Notes: generated by a model from the letters alone, not told the origin. A stretch of 64,000 bases of DNA from Rhyzopertha dominica (GCA_025024175.1 QCXZ01000075.1:7130001-7194000), one strand, 5' to 3'. Numbered from the stretch's first letter, positions 1 through 11,133 are shown. Numbers and translations: made by a program.

Positions 1-974
1 ATCTAGTTTACAAGTAAATACCCATACCTACTTGAATGTCTATGTACAATAATTCTACTAAGAAAGATACTAGTTCCAACTATTTCACTTTTGAGCTGTT
101 TTAGGCAAATTTTTTGGTGGTATACACAAATTCAAATATCAACTTACCATTGCTGTGAAAGCTTAATACTACAAACTAAAGGCAGTAAATTATATCCAGT
201 TTAAACCTTTCATAATCATCAATTTGCCATCCAACATTTAATAAAGGTTTTATTTAAATTTATTTGATTACCCGTGGTGCACAGCTATCAAAAGCTACAC
301 GTTTTTAAAAGTATTAATAATTGCGTTAATTCCCATATTAAATTTAATGACTTCGCAACTACATTGAAATGGAAATTTATAGAAATATGCAACTTTGGTT
401 GTTTTATAAAAGCCTACAATTAAATGAACAAACCTGTCAGCTCTACTAATGGAAATAAAGCAAATCGCTAATGCAAATACGAACTAATTAACTTAAATAT
501 CAGCTCATGATTTTGCTTTTTCAGTGGATTTTATGACAGCGACCCAGTATGAAACCGGTTACACATTCAATTCGAACGTTCCATGTGGACGAAGAGCGCA
601 ATACCATTTCCATGCAACTGTGAGCTTTACAGTGTTGAGAATGAATCATTGCATATTTATTTAAAGTTTTCCGAGTGCAATCTTATGCAGACAAAGTTGA
701 AGTGGTGCTTCAGTCTCGCTCTCCAGCTAAATGTATTAAATATTGATTTATCCTAAAACGGAGGGAATGCTCTATTTTTCGTGGTGTTTTCGTTTGATCC
801 ATTTGGAGCTCAGCTCTGATTTCAGGTGATAAAATAGGTCTAAATAGTTACAGTGAAATCTTTGTCATATCAATAACTTATACAGTTCTATTGAAAGCTC
901 TGGAGACTAGCGCAGAAAAATTTCAAGGGAGAAATCATTTACTCCATCCGTGTAAGGAAAGGGATGAAACTTAG
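1..974. other. Stretch without recognisable gene
   Basis: AT-rich sequence with no ORF of note and no domain I recognise. The last bases before 975 belong to the locus into which the mariner element at 977-3240 inserted. Confidence 0.5.
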
Positions 975-1183
975 TATAGTAATGCAACTCTCTTACCGTT
1001 ATTAAAACCCTGCAATAAAATTTATCTTTCATCTCGAACAGCAGGCGGCCCCTCACAAGTTACCGCAAATAACCGGATTACCATAAACTTAGTTCCGATT
1101 CTCGGAAGATGGTTAAGCAGAATCGGATTATTTAAAGTTCACTACCGGTCAAACCAAAACTAGCATTCAGTCTTAGTATTTCT

Positions 1184-2538
1184 GTGTGCGAGACAAGAGA
1201 AGCGAAAAATGTTTCGTCCTTGGGAAATGCTGCTCCGAGAAACGCTCAGAATGAAGTTGCTGACGCTGACATGGAAGTGCAAATTGAAGAAAACAAGAGG
1301 AATCGTGGTTACCTTACCCAAGATACCAAAGAAATCATAAAAAATGTATACAATTTTTTGATAATAAAAAGGAGGCAGTGCTTCGTTAAAAGAGACAAGT
1401 GAAATGGTTGGCGTCCCCTACACGACTGTGAGAGATATTATTGAAAATAAAGGCAATTCAAGAAAATCACGCAATATGGAGAAATTTCTAAATATATCAA
1501 AAGAGCTTTGGAAAGAGATAAAAAAAGTGATTTACCTAATATATAAGGAAAATAAAGTTCCAACTACGGGAAGTCTGAAATTAAAACTTTTGAAATTAAG
1601 ATATGACATAAGTTATTGCAAAGGGTGGTTCAGAAAATACTTGAGGAGCATCGGTTTCAATTATAGTACATATAACCAACGTTTGTGCATAATGGAATCA
1701 ACCCGACTAAAAAGAATGAGACAGGATTATATAAACGAAATCAGAGGGTACCGCCAAGAAAATCGTAATATCGTGAAACACGGTACGACACCCACGACTT
1801 GATAAAAAAAGCTCTGACAGATGGGACAAATAACTGCGTTCTGCAAGCACCACCTTTGAGCGGAAAACGAATTATAATTCTTCATGCGGGAGGAAGTGAT
1901 GGGTGGGTGGAAAATGGCTTATTACTGTCAGCGAAACAGATTCAAAATTGTTCTGCTGACTACCATTGCGACATGGACTCTGCACTTTTTCAAACTTGGT
2001 TTCAGCAGCAGTTACTGCCAGGGCTAACACCAGGATCTGTTATAGTCATGGAAAACGCGAGTTATCATTCATAATTAATGAACAAGGCGCCAACATCGGC
2101 AACAAAACAATTAGAAATAATTGATTATATGAAAAGGAATAAAATTACAATTCCGGCTGGAAAGGTACCAAAATGATTTGTTGACAATAATAAAAAAATC
2201 TCAACATACCTAAACAATATCGAGTTGATGAACTAGCGAAAGGACATGGACATATAGTTATGCGTTTGCCACCGTATTATTGCGTCCTAAATCCAACTGA
2301 ATTAGTGTGGAGTACGCTTAAAAAAGGAATACGAAGAAACAATACATGTCCGCGTTTAAGTTCTGGAGTTGTAGATTTACTGAGTAGAGAGGTAAGTAGT
2401 ATAACGAAAGAACTGTGGAAAAGCTGTATTATTGAATTTGAAAATAGCTATGTATCCCCAAATTTTCAAAATTTTGTAATACATGTTAATGATGATGCTA
2501 GCAGTGATTCAGAATTTGACAGTAGTGATGATGATTAA
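1184..2538 (+). pseudogene. DDE transposase pseudogene (Tc1/mariner/IS630 type)
   Basis: Transposase of the cut-and-paste DDE superfamily, broken into four ORFs in different frames (1184-1402, 1404-1802, 1799-2074, 2260-2538). Seen in order: a helix-turn-helix-like stretch (VGVPYTTVRDIIENKG), a winged-helix region ending in ...NIV where the first catalytic Asp block should follow but is missing, a core with ILHAGGSDGW and YHCDMDSALFQTW, the second catalytic block as VIVMENASYHS (family usually MDNAxYHS, so Asp is replaced by Glu), and the last block LPPYYCVLNPTELVWSTLK, whose Glu is kept. The C-terminus is acidic (SSDSEFDSSDDD). The frameshifts, lost first Asp and altered second Asp mean it cannot be active. 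The family call is firm from motif order; the subfamily is not determined. Confidence 0.85.
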
Positions 2539-2803
2539 TATATTTAAGTTATGTCGGTGTAAACTTGTTAGACTTTTTTGTAAAAATATAATAGATGTAT
2601 GGAATTATTTCTTTTGTATTTAGAGCTATTAGATAAAAAATATATGTTCTTATTATTTTATTTTAAAATACTTGTCTTTTATTTACATATTTAGTTATGT
2701 TAACCGTTATCCGCATGTTTCCAATAGTTAAAAGATTGTAAAAATATTAAAATGTATTGTTTATAATTTTCGGCTAGCACAGCATTCAACATATTCACAT
2801 GAT

Positions 2804-2963
2804 TTTTGGTTTGAAGGCTTCCGTGGTTATTGTCGATGACATGTTGTTTTCCGGGCTGAAACTTTTCAGAGCTACTTCTGAGGAAGACACCGACATGAGT
2901 GTCGAAACGTCAAGGTCTAATAACCAACGTGGGAACCAGCCCGGAAAACAACATGTCATATTT
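2804..2963 (+). mobile_element. 160-bp ribozyme-bearing element nested in mariner copy 1
   Basis: It is flanked by a 7-bp direct repeat ACATGAT (2797-2803 and 2964-2970). The mariner relative at 17684-18545 reads straight through this position (ATATTCACAGAATATAAAT), so the segment is an insertion. Inside is a perfect 20-bp inverted repeat (2838-2857 and 2938-2957) enclosing a hammerhead-like core (2878-2911). A second copy lies inverted at 62836-62925, where exactly the ribozyme part is absent. There is no ORF, so movement must depend on another element's enzymes; Penelope-like elements are my guess from the ribozyme. Confidence 0.7.
2875..2914 (+). ncRNA. Hammerhead ribozyme-like motif (site 1)
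   Basis: CTGAGGA (2878-2884) fits the conserved CUGANGA box. GACAC/GTGTC forms stem II, then GAAA (2904-2907). ACGT (2907-2910) is a palindrome that could pair between two RNA copies as stem III, followed by C at the cleavage position (GUC). Stem I is short: CTT before the core with AAG after it. All core bases are intact, so this could be active; the weak stem I is the doubt. Confidence 0.5.
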
Positions 2964-3240
2964 ACATGATATAAATATTACAATACATTTTGAGACGTAA
3001 ATAGAAACGATCGATGTAAAACCTCTTATTAAACGAATGATTAAAAGCTACTTAAAATAATATACACTACACAAACAAAAAACGAGTTTTAACACGGCTT
3101 AAAGCCGGCACTGGAAATTCGCAAAATCACAAAGAGAGGGTTTGATTTATGAGGGGTCGCGTGCCGTTCCAACTGTGCCTGTAAATGAAAGGTAAATAGT
3201 ATTGCAGGGTTGTAAAAACGGTAAGAGAGTTGCATTACTA

Positions 3241-3450
3241 TACCCCTAATTGCCGCGAGGCAGCGCAAGTCAGGCTAGAAATAGCATTTCACTGGAAATT
3301 ACCTGTATAGGGCGTTTAAATATACATCTTTTTATTATTATTTTACTATTATTTATATTAATAAGCATAAGAAACGGGTAACATTANATATACAGGTATT
3401 TAGTGGAAAATCCGTTTGAGTTCCTTATCATTTATCTATTCAAACCTATT
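3241..3450 (+). repeat. Interspersed repeat shared with 57899-58040
   Basis: The block starting TACCCCTAATTGCCGCGAGG, then CATTTCACTG, GGGTAACATTA and GTTTGAGTTC, recurs in the same order near 57899-58040. It is the right flank of mariner copy 1, so the element landed in a repeat. No coding potential was seen. Confidence 0.5.
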
Positions 3451-3811
3451 ATGGAATAGTTCTGAAATGNTNACCGNAATACTGCGATTTAATTTTAATG
3501 CATTAGCTCAGTTTTAATTATAGTATAGATATTATATTAAACGATACTTCCAAATGTGTGCGTGTATTTAGTAAGTAATGTAAAAAAATGTGGACGGTTG
3601 ACGAGAATCCGTTAAAAAAAACGCTTTACATTCACAAAGCCGTATGCAGGTAATACCGCATCAAACGCACAATCGACGCCGGCGCCGTTTCCCGCCGTAA
3701 ATGCTTAAAAAACGCTTCCGATCTCCGTCTGTCCGAATGTATTTGTATAAAGCGGCTGCCTGAAGGCAATCCGGCTGAATCCCCAAACAACCTTCGATCC
3801 TGCTTATATAA

Positions 3812-4039
3812 ATGGCTTTCTGCGATGGGCTGAGGTGTTGCTGCACCGCGGCGACTGACGTAAACACGGCGGAAACGTCCGGACGTCGCGGTGCACCGGA
3901 TGTCACGGGGGAATTCCGGGGAAGCCAGCGAATGAAACCGACTTGCTACACCGACTGCGTGACAGGCCCTGAAGTGTGCGCGGTCGGAAAGGTAACGGGT
4001 GTGAATTGCTGTCAAGAAAACGAATGCAATGGGAAGTGA
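3812..4039 (+). CDS. Candidate Ly6/uPAR-like three-finger domain exon (C-terminal part)
   Basis: A 75-residue ORF in a CpG-rich island. Its last 31 residues have the cysteine layout of the C-terminal half of a Ly6/uPAR three-finger domain: CYTDC, a loop with one Cys (GPEVC), then CCQENECN, which matches the family's CCx4CN ending, and a stop two residues later. There is no GPI-anchor tail, so a secreted form would be expected. An in-frame TAA precedes the ATG. No upstream exon with a signal peptide or first finger was found, and no strong splice acceptor is evident, so this may be a terminal exon, a relic or chance. The family call rests only on cysteine spacing. Confidence 0.3.
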   Translation: MAFCDGLRCCCTAATDVNTAETSGRRGAPDVTGEFRGSQRMKPTCYTDCVTGPEVCAVGKVTGVNCCQENECNGK

Positions 4040-4160
4040 CTGCCACCGTTTTCAGTTTTTAATGGTTTACTTATACCTATTACAACTTAACTATTATAAA
4101 TGTTCAACCCTACGTCAGATTTTCATTAATCAAGCACCCACAACTAATTTTACTAAACAA

Positions 4161-4437
4161 TCTGTTTCGACTTATAAAGCCTCCTCGGCACAGTTATAGT
4201 CCCAACGCAGACAACAAGAATGTGGATAACACTATGCCATCTAGTGGCAGGCAATACGGTATCATCCACTTGTCTCTGTGGAGAACTAATCTGAACGGCA
4301 GCCCACATTGCTGTGGGCGTTTATTCACATCCTAAATCTCACATACACATCGCCTACATTGGCGAAACCAGATCTATGCCGTGTTGTCTGCGTTGGGACT
4401 ATAGCTGCGCTGAGGAGGCTTTATAAGCCGAAACAGC
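4161..4437. repeat. Foldback element with hammerhead-like motif in each arm
   Basis: The arms 4161-4215 and 4384-4437 are inverted copies of about 54 bp (shared core GTCTGCGTTGGGACTATA). Each arm carries the motif CTGAGGA-GGCT-TTATA-AGCC-GAAACAG: intact on the plus strand, and as CCGAGGA...AGTC on the minus strand in the left arm. The interior (CTAATCTGAACGGCAG and CTGTGGGCGTTT) resembles 62490-62535, so the foldback at 62340-62840 is a relative. Outer boundaries are uncertain and I saw no target duplication. Confidence 0.6.
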
Positions 4438-4445
4438 TGTCTACG
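4405..4445 (+). ncRNA. Hammerhead ribozyme-like motif (site 2)
   Basis: CTGAGGA (4410-4416), stem II GGCT/AGCC with loop TTATA, and GAAA (4430-4433). The last A starts the 8-bp palindrome ACAGCTGT (4433-4440), followed by C. The core is complete, but the bases before CTGA do not pair convincingly with those after the palindrome, so stem I is poor. Confidence 0.4.
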
Positions 4446-4449
4446 GATT

Positions 4450-5610
4450 GTTTTGACGCAGGCGACATGGCAACAGCGGCAAAAATGGTAACAGGATGGA
4501 AGAAATTGTCACGCAGTCTGAAGGTATACATGAACTGGAGGAACTGAATGAATATGACAGATGTCATAGAAGAAGTAGAATCAATCGACACCAGTAGACT
4601 GGTAGTGGTGGAGAAAACGTCAAAGGTAGTGATAACAACGCTAGCAAACTGCAGTTCATTCCACATAAATACTACATTGTCGCGTTTAGGGTGAGAACCC
4701 ATATTAAACGTTTTGTAAGCAAGATAGTGAGTGTTGTACAAAATGAATATAATGTAGAAACAACGTCTTAAGAATCTCAAGAAAAGCTGTGTGCAAGTTT
4801 ATATGGTCATACGTTGATGTCGGTTTAGTACCGAATACAGAGATCATTAAAGGCTTATCTGATCCCGTGGTGGATCGACGAAATTCAATGATATTCACTG
4901 CCGTTTTTGGAATTCATAAGTAAGGAGAGGGAAAATTGAAAAGTCTTTATATAAGACCATGGGCGTACCCAGCTATTGCTCTAGGTGGGGGGGGGGGGGG
5001 GGGCAAAGCAAAAACGTCGTGTAGAGTATAATTCAACATATATAGAAATAATGAATGTTTATGAGATATAGGTACTTAAGTAATTAATTAAATATTTATT
5101 CCATGAATAATCTTTGTGGATTTTCTGCAAGGTGACTTAAAACATCTTCTGTGAAATAAAGACCCAAATTATTTATACGTTTTCTGTGTACACTGATCAT
5201 ACAAAGCCCCTTTATTACTAATTCCGGTATTGATAAACTCAGTTAGGTGGGGCGCATTCAGTTGCATCGCTCTCGGGTTTAACAAAAAATGAGTTGATAC
5301 ATTTTAATTAGGAGAATAAAGATCCGTGATCCACGTAATGTATAATGATATCATACGAAGTACCAAAGGAAAATAAATTCTACTAATAATTCTACTAATA
5401 GGAGCACGATTTCTGACTCAGAATTAACACATATCTTTGAATATAGAATGTAATGTAATGTACATTCTATATTCAAAGCACATATCAAAGGCTAATGCAT
5501 TAACCGATGCTATTTTAGTACAGTTTCAACTTATCACACCAGAAAGTTTAGAAATTTAAGCTGGGAGTTCATATGTGTAGGTGCTAAAAATACAATTGTA
5601 GTAATTTTTA
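4450..5610. other. Stretch without recognisable gene
   Basis: AT-rich and non-coding as far as I can see. It holds a 17-base G tract (4987-5003) after GGGCGTACCCAGCTATTGC, a context common at the ends of insect repeats, and a perfect hairpin at 5436-5477. Confidence 0.5.
5436..5477. repeat. Perfect 17-bp inverted repeat (hairpin)
   Basis: TTTGAATATAGAATGTA (5436-5452) and its exact complement (5461-5477) are separated by 8 bases. A degenerate relative (TTTGAATACAGAATG ... TCTATATTCAAA) occurs near 50530-50578. Confidence 0.75.
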
Positions 5611-5618
5611 CTCCCCAG

Positions 5619-6520
5619 CAGTGATGGGCGTTTACGCGTAAATTATAATTATCTACGTTACACGCGTAGAAAATGTAGACAAACCATTTTGGCGTAGATT
5701 TTGAGTAGAAAATTCAAGACGAGTATATTATGGTTAAAGTGTATTAAGTAGGTACGCGATAAACCTAAATGGAAACCATTTTGTTTTTAATTTCTCTGTT
5801 TTGCTAGCTTCTTCATGTGCTGATTTCCTTTTTATAATAGTTTTCTTTAGAACATAAAAGACAAAGCATTATGTTTTCCTTCCACGACTATATTAAGAAC
5901 ATTCTTAAGAAGCCCATTTTCACATATGCTATCAAATTAGTACAAGTTGATTTTTCTCCTAAGAAAGGTATCTACTATAATCAATTATCACCTGCTACTT
6001 TTAGATCAACGTACCTGGTTCAGTATACATATATACGACAATCAAATTGACTTGCGATTAAAAACGTCTGGTGAAAGAATAAGGATGGCATATAAAATTG
6101 GCCGCATATTTCCGTTTATAGAGAATAAAGATAATAAAATCCAAAGTACGCCAAAGTGCTTTTGAACAGCACACTTAGCCTGCTTACTCAGGTCTTCTGG
6201 CTATAATTGACGTATACTCAAACAAGTTATAGTTATTTAAACATTTATCTAGTGAACTTAATTACAACAAAGTAGTATTTTGTTTAATTAAGAATAAATA
6301 TAAAATAATAATAAAATACAAAATAATATTGGCATTTGAGGCGTTTTGAGTGGTACTGATGATGAACACCAGAACACCACTAAAAGAACTATATATTTCT
6401 AGAGTTCTGTTTGTCTACACAATGCTGTTTTCTACAGTAGACTTTTAAGGTAGAATATTACATAGTTTACGCGTAGATAATAGCGTAATTTACATGGCGT
6501 ATTCTACGCGCCCATCACTG
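5619..6520. mobile_element. Non-autonomous hAT-type transposon (902 bp)
   Basis: The termini are perfect 12-bp inverted repeats CAGTGATGGGCG, flanked by the exact 8-bp direct repeat CTCCCCAG (5611-5618 and 6521-6528), the size typical of hAT insertions. Subterminal regions repeat TACGCGTA/CTACG motifs. The inside has only short ORFs. On the minus strand around 5750-5930 there is a Lys/Thr-rich readable stretch that might be a trace of a BED-finger region, but I cannot support it. Confidence 0.85.
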
Positions 6521-6528
6521 CTCCCCAG

Positions 6529-8935
6529 GGAAAGAGACTCGATGGATAACTAACATTATTAAAACTTAGAATGACAAATGCCTCAGCATTATGCATCAAG
6601 CCAACCTTCTTAGATCGGAAGTGCATTTCTCTCAAAAATTAACCGACTACTTAATATTTTAACAAAATTAAGCTTCATTTAAATAAACTGAAAAATATTT
6701 AATTGCATTTTTAACAACACACCGAGTTTTAATTCGTGCTGATAATGCTTTTACTGGATTTCTAAAACTTATATTAAATAAATTGTCTTTCATAAACGTG
6801 AGTTCGAATGGATTTTTAGTTTTTGTTTTGTAGTAATTGTTAAAATGTAATGTGAATTTAGAAATTTGGTACAAAAGTTAGGGTTATCACCGTATATATG
6901 GCAGATTCCGATGTGATTCCATATAACAGTACTTAGTTGAACAAATGTTGACTCATCCTGACCAATATAGTCTTTTAAAGCTATATCCGCCCTAAGACAA
7001 CGATTCGTAACAACAAGAATGTTGCAGTTACAGCTTCAAAACGCACTTGGCATCGATTAAGCTTGGAAACCATTTGACAACGACTTATTAGAGAAGGTTA
7101 TTTGCAATATATATGCCTCATAGTTGTTTTATTGAAAAACACCGTTAAACGCTCAAGGGCGGGGGACGGTCGAAGACTGGTTACAAAGGCTCAACCTTGA
7201 ACACCCAACACAAAAATATATATGCTCCTATTGTTGTGAAATCACACTGAAATTACGTTAGTTTTCAATACTAAATGACTTGATTTTAAGTATTTCGTAG
7301 GTAGTGGAAATTTGAATGATCTCAAAATGTATAATTTTTTGGAATTTTGTATTGAAATTGTATTTTGCAGAAAGAAGTAAACCACCGAAAGTATATTGTA
7401 TGTATAATTATCGAACCGGCTAGTTTTATTTACTTGCACGGCACCTACAGAGCACCTACTATTTTTCCCAGAAAAGGTCACTAGTAAAAGTTATAAGAAA
7501 TACATGAAAAGTTCAAAGTTGTAGGAGCCTTCGGCACGTATATAAGATTTTTAATAATACGCTTACTTTTTTTACACAATACGTGGACACACTGATGTTA
7601 TACAGCAGATGGCTTTACAGGCAAAAAGAAAATCCTTAAAAGTTCTACTAGTTAATATGCGCAGCGAGAGTTTGCTACAGCATTTTGTGTCCAGCATGCA
7701 GTTTCGAACTAAAGCGTTCGATGCTCCAACGTCGAGCGCAAAGCTTATTAGTGCAGCGGAACAAGAGTGACATAATCCCAGAGGAAACAATATCGAACTT
7801 AATTGGGTCGTTACCTAAATATAGGAGTCTTGTTAGAACAAGAGGCAGTTATAACTGAAGCGTAGAGATTGTTACTAGGCGACGTAATGTCGCCTTCGGA
7901 AAAAGCTTGTTCCGTTTGTAGCTAAGGCAGCATTTTGTTCGCAAGCTTTTTCTTATGGCAAGATACATGTATTCTTGTAGCACAATTGATTACAATTCGC
8001 ATTAGCAGACTTCAGATCTCTTATATGTTTTATTCTTATCATTTTATCTGTTCAATAACTAAGCCTGCTATAGAAATTTGTAAGTAGTTCATTAATAATT
8101 ATTTATAAACAATATCCCAGCACATTCATAAGCGATGTGTACACGAATTTTTAATGGAATAATTACAAGGCAAAGCACAATCACATGCAAGTTTTTAATT
8201 GGACCTTTTAACGTCTTATAATCAGTTTAAATATATGCACACCGCAATAAAAAGCTTTTAATGCTAAACTAAAGAAGGTAATAGCATTTTCAGTTTTGCG
8301 TTTGTCAAACGTAGGTAGTGAATATGACGTATTCATTGTAAAAAATTTGATTTTACTTGGTATAATCTGGTTTTGTAATTGAAAATGTAATGAAAATGAC
8401 ATAAAACCTCTAGTTAACTGAAACTGAAAANGTTGTAAAATGATTCTCGAAAAAGCTTATTTTAATTGGTGTCGAATGATCTGACAAGTAGTTTATATAC
8501 CTGCCCGGTACCAACCCAGTAGTATTTTATCACTTTTTCGTATGACTTTGGTGTCCGAAAATGGAACTACCTCTCGTTCTGTAGGAAATTTTATATATTG
8601 ATCATAGGTTTTGAACACGGTACCAACAAAGGCACTATNNATCTTTATATTTATATCATACATATTTCTGTCCTACTGCATGAGTACCTATTGAGTCCTA
8701 TTGGACGCGGATTCGTAGAACGATTTTCACGATTATGTTAGCATGAGCACCNACGGGGTTTTCTAGANACAGGCGTCCCTGCCCTATATTATTTGCACGA
8801 NTGATTTTTTCAAGAAAAATTGCTTTGAATGAACCGTTTTCGCAAAACTGATTTCCAAACGGAACGGAGGTGGAGACGGCAAGCTAGATACATAATATGT
8901 ATATATCTTGCTTAGCAGTTTCTTGCATTCCGCCA
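6529..8935. other. Stretch without recognisable gene
   Basis: ORFs here are short and have no motif I recognise. 7560-7800 is less AT-rich and may be a relic of a mobile element, but I cannot name it. Several Ns lie between 8430 and 8800. Confidence 0.4.
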
Positions 8936-8939
8936 AGCA

Positions 8940-9372
8940 TAAGATCCATCAATTCCTGCAACAATGCCGCATTCGGCCATCTCCATTCCGAACGGTCTTA
9001 AANCATANTCGGCGGTGATGGATTTTGTCTTTCAGAGTCCGCCTCGTCCAGATTGCCCGTGCAACCCGGCAGTTTATACAAANACATTCAGACAGGCAGG
9101 GGATCCGTGTACTCCTTGTATCTGGGACGCCATATTTCATCCTCCGGCGGACGTAGTGGCGCAATCTATCTTGTCCTGGACGTCGCGTACGCGATATCTT
9201 CACGTTGCAGGTGCTTTTGATTAGGCGTGGCGGACGCGTCCTGCTTTTGTTTTCGGGAGATGCGAGGCAGTGACGGTGCGGTGTCGCGTTGCGGTTTGCC
9301 CTGCCGGGGTACTGATAAACATGTGGTGTAGCACATACGTGGCCGGGATGTGTGAAATATGTATAATGCTTC
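8940..9372. other. CpG-rich island, function unknown
   Basis: The base composition changes sharply, with many CG dinucleotides. Both strands are open over much of it (86 residues on plus from 8964, 142 residues on minus down to 8949), which is expected of GC-rich DNA and not proof of a gene. Neither translation shows a familiar domain, and Ns interrupt it. Confidence 0.4.
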
Positions 9373-9470
9373 AACACATTCTTTAATCCTTCTCAGATAA
9401 CCGAAGCTACAAACGGCGACAAAGTAGGTGTTGTAGGAGAATGAATCAGCTTTACTTGATTACTCCAGAT

Positions 9471-10144
9471 TAGAGATGTGTAACTCAGGAGTGAGCTGCA
9501 TCGAAGAGCTGTTGAGGCAGTAGATGCAGCTCTCCGACTCAGCGCCGAACTGAACTGAATTGCCGAGCTGGCTGACAACGTGACAACTGAACGCAGCTGT
9601 CGTTCATTGATACGACTCCGGCGAGCTTTGTTCTATCCGTCCTTTTTCCCAACATGTTAAGTAGGTACACAGGTACATAGTTACAAAATCTATGTAAACG
9701 ACATGAGCCAGGTAATCAATAACTGAAAGTCGACGTTTTAACGAACGTAAATATATGGGTTTGCAACAAAGGTAGTATGTAACAAAAAATAAAACATCAT
9801 TATACAAACAACTACAAAAACACAACTCTACAATTCACAAAAGTATATCAAATCAAAAATATTATTTCCTCCACTTTGTTGCTGGACAGACGAGGGAGTT
9901 ATTAAGTTTACTTCCGGTTTTAATTTTAAATTTGATAATTTGGCTTGTCCAACAAAAAAAAATACGTAAAAATACGAGAGATCTAGATCAAATAGAGACT
10001 GATAGAGAGCCGTGACGATATTCATATGACCGCGAATCGTAGGGATCTTGCAACTCTTTTGAGCCTACTCACTGAGTCAGCTCAGTTCAAAGACGCAGAT
10101 GCAGTGAACTGACTTACTGAAAAGAATCGAAATGCCCACCTCTA
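9471..10144. mobile_element. Non-autonomous hAT-type transposon (674 bp)
   Basis: An exact 8-bp duplication CTCCAGAT (9463-9470 and 10145-10152) flanks ends TAGAGATGTG and, inverted, TAGAGGTGGG. The subterminal parts are rich in GAGCTG/CAGCTC and CTGACTCAG words on both sides, probably transposase-binding repeats. No transposase remnant was seen. Confidence 0.8.
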
Positions 10145-10605
10145 CTCCAGATTCATTTTTAACGAACATGAATAGTTAGAGTGTCTGTTCCACGTCTAGT
10201 TTTAGTCAAGCCAGCATGACCGTGAAATAGGGTTATAAGGAAGCAAACCGAAAGGTGTCATGCCCAAAAAGTTAATTTGAGAGAAAAAGGAACACAGGAA
10301 ACAGTTTTTTTTGTATTATAAGTATAAAATCAATCATGATGTAATGCATGCCGAGAAAAGGCATGACGTATGAAAACATTTAACCTACACGAAATTTGAC
10401 TTTGATGTGATAGTATTATATTTTGGTAGATTAGATCATAGTTGAACGAAAAAAAAATTATGTGGCATGAAAAAGTTTGCTCTTGTGTCCAGGAGAACGT
10501 TTAAACGATATTTAAAAAACCTGTAACTAATTTTTTTATAATAAAACAATACAAATATATTTCTCTATTTTTTCATTAATTTTTACTATCAAAGTGGAAA
10601 ATAAT

Positions 10606-11133
10606 TTAAAAGTGCACAGTGCTACTTTTTCTTTTATGTTCATAAGTACTTTCTCTCAATAAACCCCAAATATAGTGTCCCATCATATTTTCATGGTATT
10701 GGCTTTGATAACGTTCGAAGTTCATAATATCTTGATGGAAACGTTCTCCTTGGTCTTCTAATTACACTCTTATGTTATTTTTAAATTTATCTAAATGAAC
10801 ATGCAGCATATGCACTTTTAATGACACCCTACAACCCACGCACTTAAGTTTTTTTAACATATTTTCAACCAGTTTTTGGTTGTTATTTCCTAAAAATCCA
10901 AAGACTACTGCTTTAAGACTGTTCCAACTTGCTCTTTGAGCTTTACTAAGCAAGTATGGAAATTCTTTATACGCAAAATTTTGTTTTAATTTGCGGACCA
11001 ACAAAAACTCTAGGTTTAAACTTTGCTTCTGACAACTTGAGAGAAAACTTTTTTTTAATACAAAAACTTCTGACTTTTCATCCAGTTGTTTCATAAATTG
11101 TTTCATTAACCCTAATTTAAAGTGCAAAGACAA
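10606..11133 (-). pseudogene. Conserved TE-like ORF of unclassified family, one internal stop
   Basis: The minus strand is open from 11133, is interrupted by a single in-frame TAA (10759-10761), and continues in the same frame to a stop at 10606-10608. The readable blocks LHFKLGLMKQFMK, SWNSLKAVVFGFLGNN, VSLKVHMLHVHLD, DQGERFHQDI and YHENMMGHYIWGLL follow the order I recall from a repetitive arthropod gene family whose members typically carry the GERFHQDI and MMxDYxW blocks. I do not know its biochemical role or TE class. The start is truncated just upstream of LHFKLG. One stop over about 175 codons implies fairly recent decay. Confidence 0.55.

Larger units (their letters stand above)
977..3240 (+). 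mobile_element. Tc1/mariner-type DNA transposon, copy 1 (defective)
   Basis: The ends are inverted repeats of about 45 bp: TAGTAATGCAACTCTCTTAC at 977 and its complement ending at 3240, followed inward by a TTGCAGGG-like block on both sides. Both ends are flanked by TA (975-976 and 3241-3242), the target duplication of Tc1/mariner/IS630 elements. The inside encodes a broken DDE transposase (1184-2538). A related locus at about 57899 joins the same right flank (CCCCTAATTGCCGCGAGGC) directly to a TA without the transposon, which supports the insertion point. A second, short element is nested at 2804-2963. Two 5'-truncated relatives lie at 17684-18545 and 20250-20630; they retain about 190 bp near the 3' end that is missing here. 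Confidence 0.85.

Noticed and set aside
3632..4015. 127-residue minus ORF opposite the Ly6-like candidate
   Set aside because: Arg-rich translation typical of the reverse frame of CpG-rich DNA; the plus frame has the patterned cysteines.
8949..9377. 142-residue minus ORF
   Set aside because: The longest ORF in its island, but no domain, several X from Ns, and an opposite-strand ORF of similar quality; GC-rich composition explains it.
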